From Hydrogenophaga crocea (GTDB lineage Bacteria; Pseudomonadota; Gammaproteobacteria; Burkholderiales; Burkholderiaceae_C), in NCBI RefSeq assembly GCF_011388215.1, contig NZ_CP049989.1, positions 124,001 through 188,000 on the forward strand: a stretch of 64,000 bases of DNA. The letters run 5' to 3'. The translations under genes and the position numbers were made by a program. Positions 1 through 9,168 of the stretch are shown here, piece after piece. How positions within the stretch are numbered: the stretch's first letter is position 1; each line of letters starts with the position of its first letter. The notes under the pieces were generated by a model. The model was not told the DNA's origin and did no database searches. It saw only the letters and a program-made list of their open reading frames with translations.

Positions 1-423
1 TCGCCCGCGCCCACGCCGGCGCCCGACGCGCAGCCGCCCGGGCCCACCTCGTCGCTGCCGGGCAACGGCAGCGGCGATGCCTTCGGGCTGCCGCCCGGTG
101 ACGGCCGCGCCAGCATCGGCCCCGTGGGCGGCGGCGGTGGCGGTGACCGCTTCGCCTGGTACGGCGCGCTCGTGCGCGAGCGCATCACCGAGGCGATCCT
201 GCGCGACGAGAAGCTGCGCAAGGCGCAGGACTACCAGCGCGTGGTCAACGTGTGGGTGAGCGCCAGCGGCGCGGTCACGCGCGTGGAGCTGGTGGGCGCG
301 GCCGCCCAGCCCGAGCTCGACGAGGCCTTGCGGCTGGCCCTGCGCAACCTGGCCCCGGTGCGCGAGGGCGCACCGGCCGACATGCCCCAACCGATCCGGC
401 TGCGGGTGTCCGCCCGCTCCTGA
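1..423 (+). CDS. TonB-like energy transducer, C-terminal part (5' end outside window)
   Basis: The reading frame is open from base 1 and ends at TGA 421-423, so the gene begins upstream of the window. The visible N-terminal part is a Pro/Gly-rich linker (PTPAP, GGGGGG), typical of the periplasm-spanning segment of TonB/TolA proteins. It is followed by about 90 residues with the TonB C-terminal layout: an amphipathic helix, then strands (VNVWVSASGAVTRVEL) and a helix (LDEALRLAL). It probably couples an ExbBD-type motor, expected just upstream, to an outer-membrane protein; the porin gene that follows after 33 bp is a plausible partner. The family call rests on layout, not on a full domain. Confidence 0.7.
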   Translation, partial: SPAPTPAPDAQPPGPTSSLPGNGSGDAFGLPPGDGRASIGPVGGGGGGDRFAWYGALVRERITEAILRDEKLRKAQDYQRVVNVWVSASGAVTRVELVGAAAQPELDEALRLALRNLAPVREGAPADMPQPIRLRVSARS

Positions 424-456
424 AACCCTTTCATCCGATCCCAGACGAGAACGCCC

Positions 457-2025
457 ATGAACCAGCAGCCCTTTGCCTTTGCCCTGCGCCCCGGCGTCCT
501 GGCCGCGGCCCTGCTCATCGCCGGCGCCGCGCAGGCGCAGACCGCGGGCAGCGAGCGCGAAAGCCTCGAAACCCTGCGCCAGACCACGCTGCAGCTCATC
601 GAAGCCCTGGTGCAGCAGGGCGTGCTGCCGGCCGACAAGGCGCGCGCCCTGGTGGCGCAGGCCGAGGCGCGGGCGCGCGCCACCGTGGCCGAGCAGCAGA
701 AGGCCGAGCAGAACACGGTGCGCATCCAGTATGTGCCGGCCTCGGTGCGGCAGCAGATCGCCAACGAGGTGCGCGAAGAGGTGGTGGCCCAGGCCAAGGC
801 CGAGCGCTGGGGCGACGTGAACGCGGTGCCCGAGTGGGTCGACCGCTTCCGCTTCGACGGCGAGATCCGCGTGGGCTACCAGCGCGACATGTTCGACAAG
901 ACCAACGCGCCCGAGGTGTTCCAGCAGATCGCGGGCCAGAACATCAACAACACCCTGATCGACCGCGACCGCGAGCGCCTGCGTGCCCGCCTGGGCCTGA
1001 CCGCGCGCGTCACGCAGGACGTGACCGCCGCGCTGCGCCTGACCACCGGCAGCAGCAGCGACCCGGTGTCGACCAACCAGACCCTGGGCAACTACGGCAG
1101 CAAGTACAACTTCGCGCTCGACCGGGCCTACCTGCGCGCGCGCTCGCAGGACGTGCTGCCCTGGCTCACCACGACCGCGGGACGCATCCCCAATCCCTTC
1201 TTCAGCACCGACCTGATGTGGGACGACGACCTCGCGTTCGACGGCATCGCGCTGCAGTACGAAGACCCCGCCGCGAGCACGCGCGAATGGCGCCCCTTCG
1301 CCACCGTGGGCTGGTTCCCGCTGCAAGACAGCGAGCGCTCGGCGAGCAATGCCGCGCGCAGCCGCTCGCTGCTCGCCGCGCAAGGCGGCGTGGAATGGGT
1401 GCCCAGCAACGAGTTCCGCGCCAAGGTCGGCCTGGCGCTGTACGACTTCCGCAACGTCAGCGGCGTGCGCAACGACTTCAACAGCGTCACGCAGAACGGC
1501 ACGCAGCCCGCGTTTCGCCAGAAGGGCAACACGCTGTTCAACCTGTCGAATCCGACCAACTTCAGCGGGCCCTTCGGGCTCGCGGCCGATTACCGCGTGC
1601 TCAACCTCACGACGGCGGTTGACTACACGCTGTTCAACCCGGTGCACCTGATCCTCGGTGCCGACTACGTGAAGAACATCGGCTACAGCCAGGCGCGCAC
1701 GCTGGCGCGCACCGGCCTGAACCTGGCGCCCGAGGACCAGGGCTACATGCTGCGCGCGGCCATCGGCATGCCCAACATGCTGCTCAAGGGCGACTGGCAG
1801 CTCTCGCTGGCTTACCGCTACCTCGAGGCCGACGCCGTGCTCGACGCCTTCACCGATTCGGACTTCCACCTCGGCGGCACCAACAACAAGGGCTTTATCG
1901 TCGGCGCCCAGTACGGCCTGAGCCGCAACACCTGGCTCAGCGCGCGCTGGCTGTCCAGCCGCGAGATCTCGGGCCTGCCGCTTTCGATCAACAGCCTGCA
2001 GGTCAACTTCCATGCGCGCTTCTGA
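457..2025 (+). CDS. putative outer-membrane porin with N-terminal coiled coil
   Basis: The 522-residue product has a clear signal peptide (LLIAGAAQAQ, cleavage near residue 27). A helical coiled-coil-like segment follows (about 30-110, rich in Ala/Gln/Glu), then a long beta-barrel region of alternating hydrophobic strands that ends in the terminal Phe typical of outer-membrane barrels (NFHARF). The match is to the putative porin family that sits beside TonB/ExbBD genes. It should form a channel in the outer membrane; no substrate can be read from the sequence. It follows the TonB-like gene and overlaps the next gene by 14 bp, so the cluster is probably one operon. Confidence 0.75.
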   Translation: MNQQPFAFALRPGVLAAALLIAGAAQAQTAGSERESLETLRQTTLQLIEALVQQGVLPADKARALVAQAEARARATVAEQQKAEQNTVRIQYVPASVRQQIANEVREEVVAQAKAERWGDVNAVPEWVDRFRFDGEIRVGYQRDMFDKTNAPEVFQQIAGQNINNTLIDRDRERLRARLGLTARVTQDVTAALRLTTGSSSDPVSTNQTLGNYGSKYNFALDRAYLRARSQDVLPWLTTTAGRIPNPFFSTDLMWDDDLAFDGIALQYEDPAASTREWRPFATVGWFPLQDSERSASNAARSRSLLAAQGGVEWVPSNEFRAKVGLALYDFRNVSGVRNDFNSVTQNGTQPAFRQKGNTLFNLSNPTNFSGPFGLAADYRVLNLTTAVDYTLFNPVHLILGADYVKNIGYSQARTLARTGLNLAPEDQGYMLRAAIGMPNMLLKGDWQLSLAYRYLEADAVLDAFTDSDFHLGGTNNKGFIVGAQYGLSRNTWLSARWLSSREISGLPLSINSLQVNFHARF

Positions 2026-2854
2026 CGGCGTGACGGCGCTGCTGGTGTGCGCGCTGCTGGGCGGCTGTGCCTCGCACGGCGAGCAGGCGCTGGCCCTCCG
2101 CGAGCGCCTGGAGCAGGGCGCGTCCACACCCGAGGACCAGCAACGCTGGTTCACCAGCCCGCAGGCCACGGCCGAGGCCGCGCGCGCCGCGCGCGAGCAG
2201 CCCCCGCGCCTGGCCACGCCGCTGGACCAGCGCCTGCTGAACGCGGCCGCCGAGGGCGACGCGGCTGCCGTGCGCGAAGCCCTCAAGGAAGGCGCGCTGG
2301 TGAACGCCACCGACGCACTCGGGCGCACGCCGCTGCTGCTGGCGGCGCGCGCGGGCGACCTCGAAACCGCGCGCGTGCTGCTGCGTGCGGGCGCCGAACC
2401 CGAAGGGCGGCCCCACGCGGGCGCCACGCCCTTGTCGGCCGCGGTGGTGCGCGGCCACCTGCAGATGGTGCGCCTGCTGCTCAAGGCCGGCGCCGAACCC
2501 GACGCCGCGCCGCCCAGCGAGCCCACGCCGCTGGTGCTGGCGGCGCGCCTCGGCCTGGGGGGCGTGGCGCAGGCGCTGCTCGCGGCCGGCGCCAACCCCG
2601 AGGCGCGTGACCGTTCGGGCGACAGCCTGCTGCTCATCGCGATCAACAGCGACCAGCCCGCGCTGCTCGATGCCCTGCTCGCGCGCGGGGCCGACCCCAA
2701 CCGCGCCGACAGCAGCGGACTGTCGCCCCTGTACTGGGCCGAACAACTGCAGCGCCCCGACCTCGCCCTGCGCCTGCAAGCGGCCGGCGCGCGCGACGGG
2801 CTGCGCCAGCAAAGCCTGCGCGCGAGCGGGCCCTACCGAACGGAGGATTTCTGA
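2012..2854 (+). CDS. ankyrin-repeat lipoprotein
   Basis: The 280-residue product starts with a lipoprotein signal and lipobox (LLGGC, Cys at residue 20), so it should be anchored to an envelope membrane on the periplasmic side. From about residue 75 to 265 there are five to six ankyrin repeats recognisable by G-TPLLLAA and LL-AGA signatures (residues about 110, 143, 177, 211 and 243). Ankyrin repeats bind proteins, so a scaffold role within this envelope cluster is likely. The start lies inside the end of the porin gene and the stop overlaps the next ATG (TGATG), which indicates translational coupling. Confidence 0.8.
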   Translation: MRASDGVTALLVCALLGGCASHGEQALALRERLEQGASTPEDQQRWFTSPQATAEAARAAREQPPRLATPLDQRLLNAAAEGDAAAVREALKEGALVNATDALGRTPLLLAARAGDLETARVLLRAGAEPEGRPHAGATPLSAAVVRGHLQMVRLLLKAGAEPDAAPPSEPTPLVLAARLGLGGVAQALLAAGANPEARDRSGDSLLLIAINSDQPALLDALLARGADPNRADSSGLSPLYWAEQLQRPDLALRLQAAGARDGLRQQSLRASGPYRTEDF

Positions 2855-3507
2855 TGGTCTGGCACAACACCGGCGTGCGCGCCGTTCTCGGCGTGGTGCT
2901 GTTGGCCCTGTGCGTGGGCGTGTCGGCGCAGGACGACAAGCGCAGCCAGCGCGAGCGCGAGGCCCTGCGCCGCGCCCAGCAGCAGGCCCAGCGCGCGACG
3001 CAGGAACTGGGCGCGCTGCAGCAGCAGCTCGCGGCCGCCGAAGCGGCGCGTGCCCGGCTCGACGGCGCGGCCCAGGCGGCGCAGCAGCAGGCGCGCAGCG
3101 AGGCAGCGCGCGGCCAGCGCCTGGCGCGCGATCTCGCCGCGGCGCGCGAGGAGCGCGATGCGCTGGCCCGCGACAAGGCCGCGCTCGAAGCGCAGCTGGC
3201 GCAAGCGCAGGCGCGCGCGAGCCGCCTGGACAAGGAGCTGGCGGCGGCCACCGAGCGCGGCCGCGCGCTTGATGGCCGCCAGGCCACGCTGAGCCAGGAA
3301 CTGGCCGCCTGCACGCGCCGCAGCCAGGGCCTGTACACGACGGGCCGCGCGCTCATCGAAGACTGCCGCCAGTACCACGCCGACAAGCCCGCGCTGAGCC
3401 TGGAGGCCTTCACCGGCCTGCGCCGCGTGGGCCTGGAGAACACCTTGCAGACCTACCGCGACCAGCTCGATGAGCACAAGCCTGTTGCCTTGCCCGCTCA
3501 GCCCTGA
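2854..3507 (+). CDS. periplasmic coiled-coil protein
   Basis: The 217-residue product has an N-terminal signal peptide (VVLLALCVGVSAQ, cleavage near residue 25). A continuous Ala/Arg/Gln/Glu-rich coiled coil runs from about 28 to 150. The C-terminal 65 residues are globular and carry two cysteines (CTRRSQ and EDCRQY) that could form a disulfide. The start overlaps the ankyrin gene stop. No named family is recognised. The neighbours suggest it works in the periplasm with the TonB-like protein and porin. Confidence 0.65.
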   Translation: MVWHNTGVRAVLGVVLLALCVGVSAQDDKRSQREREALRRAQQQAQRATQELGALQQQLAAAEAARARLDGAAQAAQQQARSEAARGQRLARDLAAAREERDALARDKAALEAQLAQAQARASRLDKELAAATERGRALDGRQATLSQELAACTRRSQGLYTTGRALIEDCRQYHADKPALSLEAFTGLRRVGLENTLQTYRDQLDEHKPVALPAQP

Positions 3508-4342
3508 GGGCCGAGCGCGGCCGCGCTCTTTCTCGCGCCGCCTGCTCGGGGGCAGTGCGCTGCTCGCCGCAATGGTATCGGCGCTGGCGGCCTGTTCGGC
3601 CACGCCCCACGAAACGCACCACGCCGAGACGCCGGCGCCGCTGGCGCAATCGGACTGGGTGCAGGCCTCTGACTTGGCCGACCTTGGCGACACGCCGGGG
3701 TGGCGCCATCAGCGCTACGGCCAGCAGCGGCCCACCGACTACGAGCCCGGACACCACCAAGGTCGCGCCGCCTTGCGCGCCCGCAGTGAGGCCGGCAACA
3801 GCACGCTGCGCCTGCCGCTGGCGCGCGCGGTCGAGCCCATGCTGCGGCTGCGCTTCTCCTGGTTTGTGCCTCGGCTCAACGACAGCGCCGACCTGCGCGA
3901 CGCCGACATTGACGACGCGGTGGTCCGTGTGATCCTGACCTTCGATGGCGATCGTTCGGCATTCCGTGCGCGCGATCATCTGCTGTCCGAAATCGTGCAA
4001 CTGGTCACGGGCGAGCCGCTGCCACAGGCCACGCTCATGTACGTGTGGGATCACCGCTACCCGGTGGGCACTGTGATCGCCAATCCCCACACCGAGCGCA
4101 TCCGCATGTTGGTGGTGCAGTCAGGCGCCGAGGGGCTGGGTCGCTGGAGCGACATCGAGCGCGATGTCGAGGCCGATTACCGGCTGGCTTTCGGCGAAGC
4201 GCCTGGTCGGGTCACGGGCCTGGGTCTGATGAGCGACTCGAACAACACCGGCGAAACCGTGCAGGCCTGGTTCGGTCCGCTGGCCGTGAAGGCGCTTGGC
4301 CGAGCCGTCCCGGGCTCAGAAGCTCGCGTTCAAACCGAGTGA
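3470..4342 (+). CDS. DUF3047 family lipoprotein
   Basis: The 290-residue product has a twin-Arg-containing N-terminus, a hydrophobic stretch and a lipobox-like LAAC near residue 41. The rest matches DUF3047: a WSFVPRLND-type strand region, YVWDHRYP, RDVEADYRLAFGE near the C-terminus and the D-NNTG signature (SDSNNTGET). The function of DUF3047 is unknown. The gene begins inside the end of the coiled-coil gene, in another frame (38 bp overlap), and converges with epsL, overlapping its 3' end by 27 bp. A downstream start at ATG 3572 would lose the early part of the signal, so 3470 is kept with some doubt. Confidence 0.65.
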   Translation: MSTSLLPCPLSPEGRARPRSFSRRLLGGSALLAAMVSALAACSATPHETHHAETPAPLAQSDWVQASDLADLGDTPGWRHQRYGQQRPTDYEPGHHQGRAALRARSEAGNSTLRLPLARAVEPMLRLRFSWFVPRLNDSADLRDADIDDAVVRVILTFDGDRSAFRARDHLLSEIVQLVTGEPLPQATLMYVWDHRYPVGTVIANPHTERIRMLVVQSGAEGLGRWSDIERDVEADYRLAFGEAPGRVTGLGLMSDSNNTGETVQAWFGPLAVKALGRAVPGSEARVQTE

Positions 4343-5560
4343 TAGCGCGCGGCTGTCGAAGGTGGCGCCGGGGTCGGTGCTGAACCGGCGCACGCGCTGC
4401 CAGCGCAGGTCCAGGCTGGCGTTGTCCTGCACCGACCAGCGCAGGCCCAGAGACTGGTCGCGCGTGCGGTCGCGCCGGGGGTCGGGGGCCTGGCCCGGCG
4501 GCGGTTGCAGGGCACGGCGGCGCTCCTCGCCGGTCTGCAGCGTGAGCGCGAGGCGCGGCGTGATCGACCAGTTGGCCAGCAGCGACCAGCGCTGCGTGCG
4601 CGCGATGCTCGATTGCGCGGTCTGATAGCTGTCGGTGTCTTCGCTGGCGCTCCAGCGCAGCAGCGTCTTGGCGGTGGGCGTCCAGTTCAAGTTCAGGCGC
4701 GTGTTGGTGGCGTCGTAGTCGCGCAGCGCAAGCCGCTGGTGGCGCCGCTGCACCCGCGCGAGGCCGGCGTCCACGCTGAGCTGGCCGGTGGCGGGCCAGG
4801 CGAGGTCGAGCAGCCACTCGTCCTGCGAGAAGCCGTTGTCGCGCAGCGGGTCGGGCGTACGCAACGGGTCAAGGGTTTCGCCGCGACCGCTGCGCAGGCG
4901 CAGTACCGCGCTGCTGCCGCGCGCGGTGTCGTGGCGCAGGCCGATTGCGCCCGAGCGCAGGCGTTCGCTGGCCTCGCCGAGCAGCGGCTGCTGGTTGACG
5001 TTGCTCGTGTCGCGCACATCGGCCAGCAGGCTCCAGCGCGCATCGACCTGCCAGCGCAGGTCGGCGCTGTCGTCGCGGCGCAGGCGCCGGTTACCTTGCG
5101 TGAGCACGCTGGCGTCGGCGAAGCTGTTGACGCTTTCGTCGCGCTGAGAGCGCAGCGTGCCCGTGATCCAGGGCGTGACGGCCCAGCGCCAGCGCAGGTC
5201 GTGGTTGCGCGCGAGCAGATCGAGCTGCGGATAGCGGTCGTAGGCGTAGTCCACCAGGCCCAGGTCGGCTTCAAGCCGCTGCAGGCCGAAGTCGTGCGCG
5301 TAGCGCAGACCCACGGAGCGCAGTCGCACGGTCTCGCCGGCATCGGCGCGGCCAAGCACGCGCTGCGGGTCGGCGCCGTCGGGCAGGCGAAACAGGTTGT
5401 CGTCGTGCTGGATGCGGTAGCCCGCGCTCAGGCTCAGCCCGTCCTGCGGCTGCGCGCACAGCGGTGGGCCGGCCAACCCCAGGGCCAACCCCAGGGGCAG
5501 CGCCAAGGCCGGCGCAGGGAGGGTGCGCAGGCGGCGCACCGCGCGGCGGCCGGCTTGCAT
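4316..5560 (-). CDS. epsL: EpsL-like outer-membrane polysaccharide protein (XrtB/PEP-CTERM type)
   Basis: The 414-residue product has a signal peptide (LALGLAGPPLCAQ) and then a beta-barrel body of repeated amphipathic strands rich in Trp, Arg and Asp (for example LRWRWAVTPWITG), ending in Phe (LGLNASF). Early in the mature protein is SAGYRIQHDDNLFRLP, a signature of the outer-membrane EpsL proteins of exosortase-B/PEP-CTERM exopolysaccharide loci. It probably helps export the polymer. The start was chosen at ATG 5558-5560 because it overlaps the stop of the upstream sugar transferase (TGATG), so the two genes are coupled. The frame stays open far upstream, but that part is the shadow of the transferase gene. 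Confidence 0.75.
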   Translation of the reverse strand: MQAGRRAVRRLRTLPAPALALPLGLALGLAGPPLCAQPQDGLSLSAGYRIQHDDNLFRLPDGADPQRVLGRADAGETVRLRSVGLRYAHDFGLQRLEADLGLVDYAYDRYPQLDLLARNHDLRWRWAVTPWITGTLRSQRDESVNSFADASVLTQGNRRLRRDDSADLRWQVDARWSLLADVRDTSNVNQQPLLGEASERLRSGAIGLRHDTARGSSAVLRLRSGRGETLDPLRTPDPLRDNGFSQDEWLLDLAWPATGQLSVDAGLARVQRRHQRLALRDYDATNTRLNLNWTPTAKTLLRWSASEDTDSYQTAQSSIARTQRWSLLANWSITPRLALTLQTGEERRRALQPPPGQAPDPRRDRTRDQSLGLRWSVQDNASLDLRWQRVRRFSTDPGATFDSRALSLGLNASF

Positions 5561-6999
5561 CAATAGGCCTGCTGGTCCTTGAAGACCAGGCGGATGGTCT
5601 TGAGGATGATGAGCAGGTCGAGCTTGAGCGACCAGTTGCGCAGGTAGTCGAGGTCGTGCGCGATGCGGCCTTCCATCTTGTCGAGGGTGTCGGTCTCGCC
5701 GCGGTAGCCATTGACCTGGGCCCAGCCCGTGATGCCGGGCTTGACCTTGTGCCGCACCATGTAACCCTTGATGAGCTTGCGGTAGAGCTCGTTGTGCGCC
5801 ACCGCGTGCGGCCGTGGGCCCACGATGCTCATGCGCCCCTGCAGCACGTTGAAGAACTGCGGCAGTTCGTCGAGCGAGGTGCGGCGCAGCACCGCGCCCA
5901 AAGGCGTGATGCGCTGGTCGTTGCGGCGCGCCTGGGTGATCTGGGCGCCGTCTTCGATCACCGTCATCGAACGGAACTTGTAGACCAGGATCTCTTCGCC
6001 CGACTGGCCATAGCGGCGCTGCTTGAAGATGACGGGCCCGGGCGAGCTGAGCTTGACGGCGATCGCCAGCGCGAGCAGCAGCGGCGACAGCACCAGCAGG
6101 ATGCACAACGACAGCAGGATGTCGCTGCCGCGCTTGAGCAGGCCGTTCATGCCCTGGAACGGCGTGTCGCACACGGAGATCACGGGCACACCGCACAGCA
6201 CGGTGGGCTTGCTCTGGATCAGGTCGGTCACGAACAGGTCGGGCACGAAATAGATCGAGGCCGTGGTGTCCTTGAGATCGTCGAGCAGCTTGAGGATGCG
6301 CGGCTGCGAGGCCATGGGCAAAGAGATGTAGACGTGGTCGATGCCCTGCTGGCGGATAACGTCGGCGAGGCTGTCGAAGCGGCCCAGCAGCGCAAAGCGT
6401 GGCTCGGCGGGCAGGCGCTCGCGCGAGCGGTCGTCTACGAAGCCGACCACGTGGAAGTTGTGCAAGCGCGCGTCCTGCAGGTTGTGCGCGAGCTGCAGGC
6501 CCTGGGCGTTCATGCCGGCCACCAGCGCGCGCACCGGCGGGCCCTGCCACCGCACCAGGGCTGGGGCGGCCGCGCGCAGCGCGAGCCAGGCCGCGGTGTC
6601 CAGCGTGGGTACCAGCGCCATCCAGCCGCCGATGACCTCGTGCGGGAACAGCTTGACGTAGCCCGTCGTCCAGCCCGCGGCCAGCAGCAGGCCGAAGGTG
6701 GTGGCCCAGCTCAGCGCCACGTCGAGCAGCAGCATGCGGACCGTGCCGTTCAGCCGCGAAGGCCCGGGGAACGTCATGGCGAACACGACCACGGCGAGCA
6801 GCAGGTATTCGGGGTGGATGCCGCCGTCGAGCAGGCTGGCCAGGCTCCAGAGCACGGTCACGCCGAGCACGGGGCTGGTCGACACCTCGAGCACGTTGAG
6901 CAGGCTGCCACGCGAGGTGGCACCGCCCGCGCTGGCACTGCGCGTCGGGGGGTGTTGACCGGGGGTGGTGGCGTCGAGCACGGGTGGCCGTTGAGACAC
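5560..6999 (-). CDS. undecaprenyl-phosphate sugar phosphotransferase (polyprenyl glycosylphosphotransferase)
   Basis: The 479-residue product has four to five N-terminal membrane helices (about 35-175), a CoA-binding/NAD-like middle domain (VAGMNAQGLQLAHNL), another helix (LCILLVLSPLLLALAIAV, about 290) and the C-terminal bacterial sugar transferase domain. The domain shows VYKFRSM, LRRTSLDELPQ, GRMSIVGPRP and GITGWAQVNG. It transfers a sugar-1-phosphate to undecaprenyl phosphate at the inner membrane, the first step of exopolysaccharide repeat synthesis (WcaJ/EpsB type). It is the first visible gene of the transcript that continues into epsL; further biosynthesis genes are not in the window. 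Confidence 0.9.
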   Translation of the reverse strand: MSQRPPVLDATTPGQHPPTRSASAGGATSRGSLLNVLEVSTSPVLGVTVLWSLASLLDGGIHPEYLLLAVVVFAMTFPGPSRLNGTVRMLLLDVALSWATTFGLLLAAGWTTGYVKLFPHEVIGGWMALVPTLDTAAWLALRAAAPALVRWQGPPVRALVAGMNAQGLQLAHNLQDARLHNFHVVGFVDDRSRERLPAEPRFALLGRFDSLADVIRQQGIDHVYISLPMASQPRILKLLDDLKDTTASIYFVPDLFVTDLIQSKPTVLCGVPVISVCDTPFQGMNGLLKRGSDILLSLCILLVLSPLLLALAIAVKLSSPGPVIFKQRRYGQSGEEILVYKFRSMTVIEDGAQITQARRNDQRITPLGAVLRRTSLDELPQFFNVLQGRMSIVGPRPHAVAHNELYRKLIKGYMVRHKVKPGITGWAQVNGYRGETDTLDKMEGRIAHDLDYLRNWSLKLDLLIILKTIRLVFKDQQAY

Positions 7000-7076
7000 T
7001 TAATTGCCACGAGTGTGCGAGGCCTTTGTGACAGCTTCGATGCGCGCCGCCCCACCAGGCCCCGGCCAGGGCCCGC

Positions 7077-7094
7077 ATGGTCCGTTCGGACCAT
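7077..7094. promoter_or_regulatory. perfect 18-bp palindrome in a divergent promoter region
   Basis: ATGGTCCG-TT-CGGACCAT is a perfect inverted repeat between the divergent sugar transferase (start 6999) and the DsbC-like gene (start 7174). Its symmetry and place fit an operator for a dimeric regulator. No regulator gene is adjacent, so the binder is unknown. Confidence 0.35.
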
Positions 7095-7173
7095 TCGGCC
7101 GCGCCCGACCCCGAAGCGTCATGGAGCGCTGCCACAGTGCGCGTATCCCCCCACCCACCCGGCAGGAAGCACC

Positions 7174-7929
7174 ATGGACAGGCAGCGACGCGACGGTTTG
7201 AAGCACATCTCGGTCTGGGCCGGCTTGGTGGCCGCGGGCCCGGTCTGGGCCCAGGCACCGGGGCCGCGCAGCGCGGCGGCGCTGTCGGCGATCGTGGAGG
7301 CCCTCACGGGCGCAAAGGTCGAGGCCATTCAGGCCGGTCCACTTCCCGGACTGCACGAGGTCATCGTGCGTGGCAAGGTGCTCTATATCGACGACAGCGG
7401 CGAGCACCTGATCCAGGGGCAGATTGTTGAAATCGCTCAGCGTCGTTCGCTGACGGCCGAGCGCGAGGCGGCATATCTGCGCGCCACCACACCCGTGCTG
7501 AGTCTCAAGGACCTCAACCTCGCGGATGCGATCACCTATGTGCGGGGCAAGCCCAGTGAAGGCCGTGTTCTGGTGACATTCGAAGATCCCCGCTGCGGGT
7601 TCTGCAGGCAATTGCACACGTTGCTGGACGGCATGCGTGACCTCACGGTGCATACCTTCCCCGTGTCGTTTCTCGGGCCAGAGTCGCGAGCACTGAATGA
7701 GCGCATCTGGTGCTCGGGGTCGCGTGTGCAAAGCTGGAACGAAGCCATGGCTGGCAAACCCGTCGCCGGAGCAGCGGCTTGTGAATTTGGCGCACTTGAT
7801 CGCAATATGGCATTGGCCGAGCGATTTCGTGTGCGAGGGACGCCCACCATCTTTACCGCAACTGGACGTCGATTTGACGGTGTTGTCGGGTTGGATGCCA
7901 TCGAGTCTGCTCTCGCGAGCGTGGGTTGA
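7174..7929 (+). CDS. DsbC/DsbG-like thiol:disulfide interchange protein
   Basis: The 251-residue product has a signal-like N-terminus (GLVAAGPVWAQA, cleavage near 28). A short dimerisation-type domain follows (about 35-105), including YIDDSGEHLIQG, the DsbC N-domain signature. A thioredoxin-fold domain carries the active site CGFC (DPRCGFC, about residue 140) and the cis-Pro loop RVRGTPTIF (about residue 225). It should isomerise or reduce disulfides in the periplasm. ATG 7174 was chosen because it precedes the signal peptide; the frame upstream is a shadow of the transferase region. It stands alone between the palindrome region and the IS element. Confidence 0.85.
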   Translation: MDRQRRDGLKHISVWAGLVAAGPVWAQAPGPRSAAALSAIVEALTGAKVEAIQAGPLPGLHEVIVRGKVLYIDDSGEHLIQGQIVEIAQRRSLTAEREAAYLRATTPVLSLKDLNLADAITYVRGKPSEGRVLVTFEDPRCGFCRQLHTLLDGMRDLTVHTFPVSFLGPESRALNERIWCSGSRVQSWNEAMAGKPVAGAAACEFGALDRNMALAERFRVRGTPTIFTATGRRFDGVVGLDAIESALASVG

Positions 7930-8071
7930 TTCCCTTGCTTGTAATTCCACAAAGAGAGTTCACGCCACCGACCGCCCAAAGGGCGCTTATCTTCGGTTTT
8001 GCTGTTCCATTGGCGCGCTCAACACAGCACCGCTATGTGCACGTTGTGGTCCCCTCGATTTCCTGAGCCTG

Positions 8072-8911
8072 TCAGAAGTAGAGGTTGGGGAACAGTTTGA
8101 CACGGTACTCGACCGGTGGGATTCGGCCGAGAGCTTCATGGGGTCGGTGGTGGTTGTAGCGGTGCAGCCAGTCGGCCGTCATGTCGCGCACTTCCTGCAA
8201 GCTGTTGAACACGTAGCAGTCGAGCACCTCGGTGCGGTAGGTCTTGTTGAATCGTTCGACATAGGCGTTTTGCGTGGGCTTTCCGGGTTGGATGTGCTGC
8301 AAGGCGATGCCCTTGTTCTGAGCCCACTGGGCCAGGGCGTGCGCGATGAACTCGGGGCCGTTGTCCAGGCGAATCGACAGCGGCGCACCGCGCACCTCCA
8401 CCAGTTCATTCAAGGCCCGGATGACGCGCGCAGCCGGCAGGCTGGTGTCGACCTCGATGCGCAGGCCTTCACGGTTGAACTCGTCGATGACGTTGAAGGT
8501 CCTGAAGCGCCGCCCCGACCACAGCGCATCTGCCATGAAGTCGCAGCTCCAGCCCTGATTGGGCTGGCCGGCGGCGTGCAGGGGCTGTTTGATGCGCGCG
8601 GGCAGCCGCTTCTTGCCGCGCCGGGGCAGGTTCAGCCGCAGTTCGCAGTACACGCGCCAGAGCACCGTCCTGCCCCAGGGCTTGCCCTGATGGTGGGCGC
8701 TGTCGTACAGCAGCCCGAAGCCGTGGCGCGGGTTCAGTGCCATGTGGGCCTGGATGAAGGTGATGCCCCCGGAGTCGTCGCGTGCGACGGGCCGGTAACG
8801 CAGCGTGGAGCGGGCAATGCCGCTGGCCTGGCAGGCCCGTCGCTCGCTCATGCCATGCTCGGCCACGAGGGCCTGCACGACCATCTCGCGACGCTCCGGG
8901 GTCAGAGCTTT
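8072..8911 (-). CDS. IS3-family transposase OrfB (expressed by -1 frameshift)
   Basis: This frame encodes about 279 residues with an HTH_21-like start ([21 protein letters not shown]) and the rve integrase core. The catalytic DDE triad is visible in [15 protein letters not shown] and [12 protein letters not shown]. The frame remains open up to 9088, but its upstream part is the shadow of orfA; the functional join is at about 8911. The IS is inserted between the DsbC-like gene and the LysR gene on the opposite strand to dsbC. Confidence 0.9.
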   Translation of the reverse strand, partial: KALTPERREMVVQALVAEHGMSERRACQASGIARSTLRYRPVARDDSGGITFIQAHMALNPRHGFGLLYDSAHHQGKPWGRTVLWRVYCELRLNLPRRGKKRLPARIKQPLHAAGQPNQGWSCDFMADALWSGRRFRTFNVIDEFNREGLRIEVDTSLPAARVIRALNELVEVRGAPLSIRLDNGPEFIAHALAQWAQNKGIALQHIQPGKPTQNAYVERFNKTYRTEVLDCYVFNSLQEVRDMTADWLHRYNHHRPHEALGRIPPVEYRVKLFPNLYF

Positions 8912-9168
8912 CGGTCGACGACATCCTTGAGTGCGTGGTGCATGAGCGCCAGGTCTGCGTACATGCGTTTGAGCTTGGCGTTCTCGTCCTGCAGCTGGCG
9001 CAGCTGCGACAGGTGCGAAACCGTCATGCCCGAGAACTGGCTCTTCCACTTGTAGTACGTCGGCTCGCTCACGCCGTGCTTCCTGCACGTCTCGCCGACC
9101 TTCGCACCCATCTCGACCTCCTTGAGGAGGCCGACTATCTGCGCTTCACTGAATCTGGACTTCTTCAT
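8902..9168 (-). CDS. IS3-family transposase OrfA
   Basis: The 88-residue product begins with a helix-turn-helix ([16 protein letters not shown] and [11 protein letters not shown]) and continues into a leucine-rich coiled coil ([18 protein letters not shown]), the standard OrfA architecture. It binds the IS ends. It overlaps orfB. At 8908-8913 (CGAAAG on the coding strand) a -1 shift would fuse it to orfB as OrfAB, the usual active transposase of IS3 elements. Confidence 0.9.
   Translation of the reverse strand: MKKSRFSEAQIVGLLKEVEMGAKVGETCRKHGVSEPTYYKWKSQFSGMTVSHLSQLRQLQDENAKLKRMYADLALMHHALKDVVDRKL

Noticed and set aside
252..3443. Several long open frames on both strands over the porin/ankyrin/coiled-coil genes
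   Set aside because: They are Arg/Ala/Pro-rich shadows typical of high GC and lack signals or motifs, unlike the annotated frames.
4316..7258. A 980-codon open frame on the - strand
   Set aside because: Only the part from 5560 down is a gene (epsL); the upstream part is the shadow of the sugar transferase in another frame.
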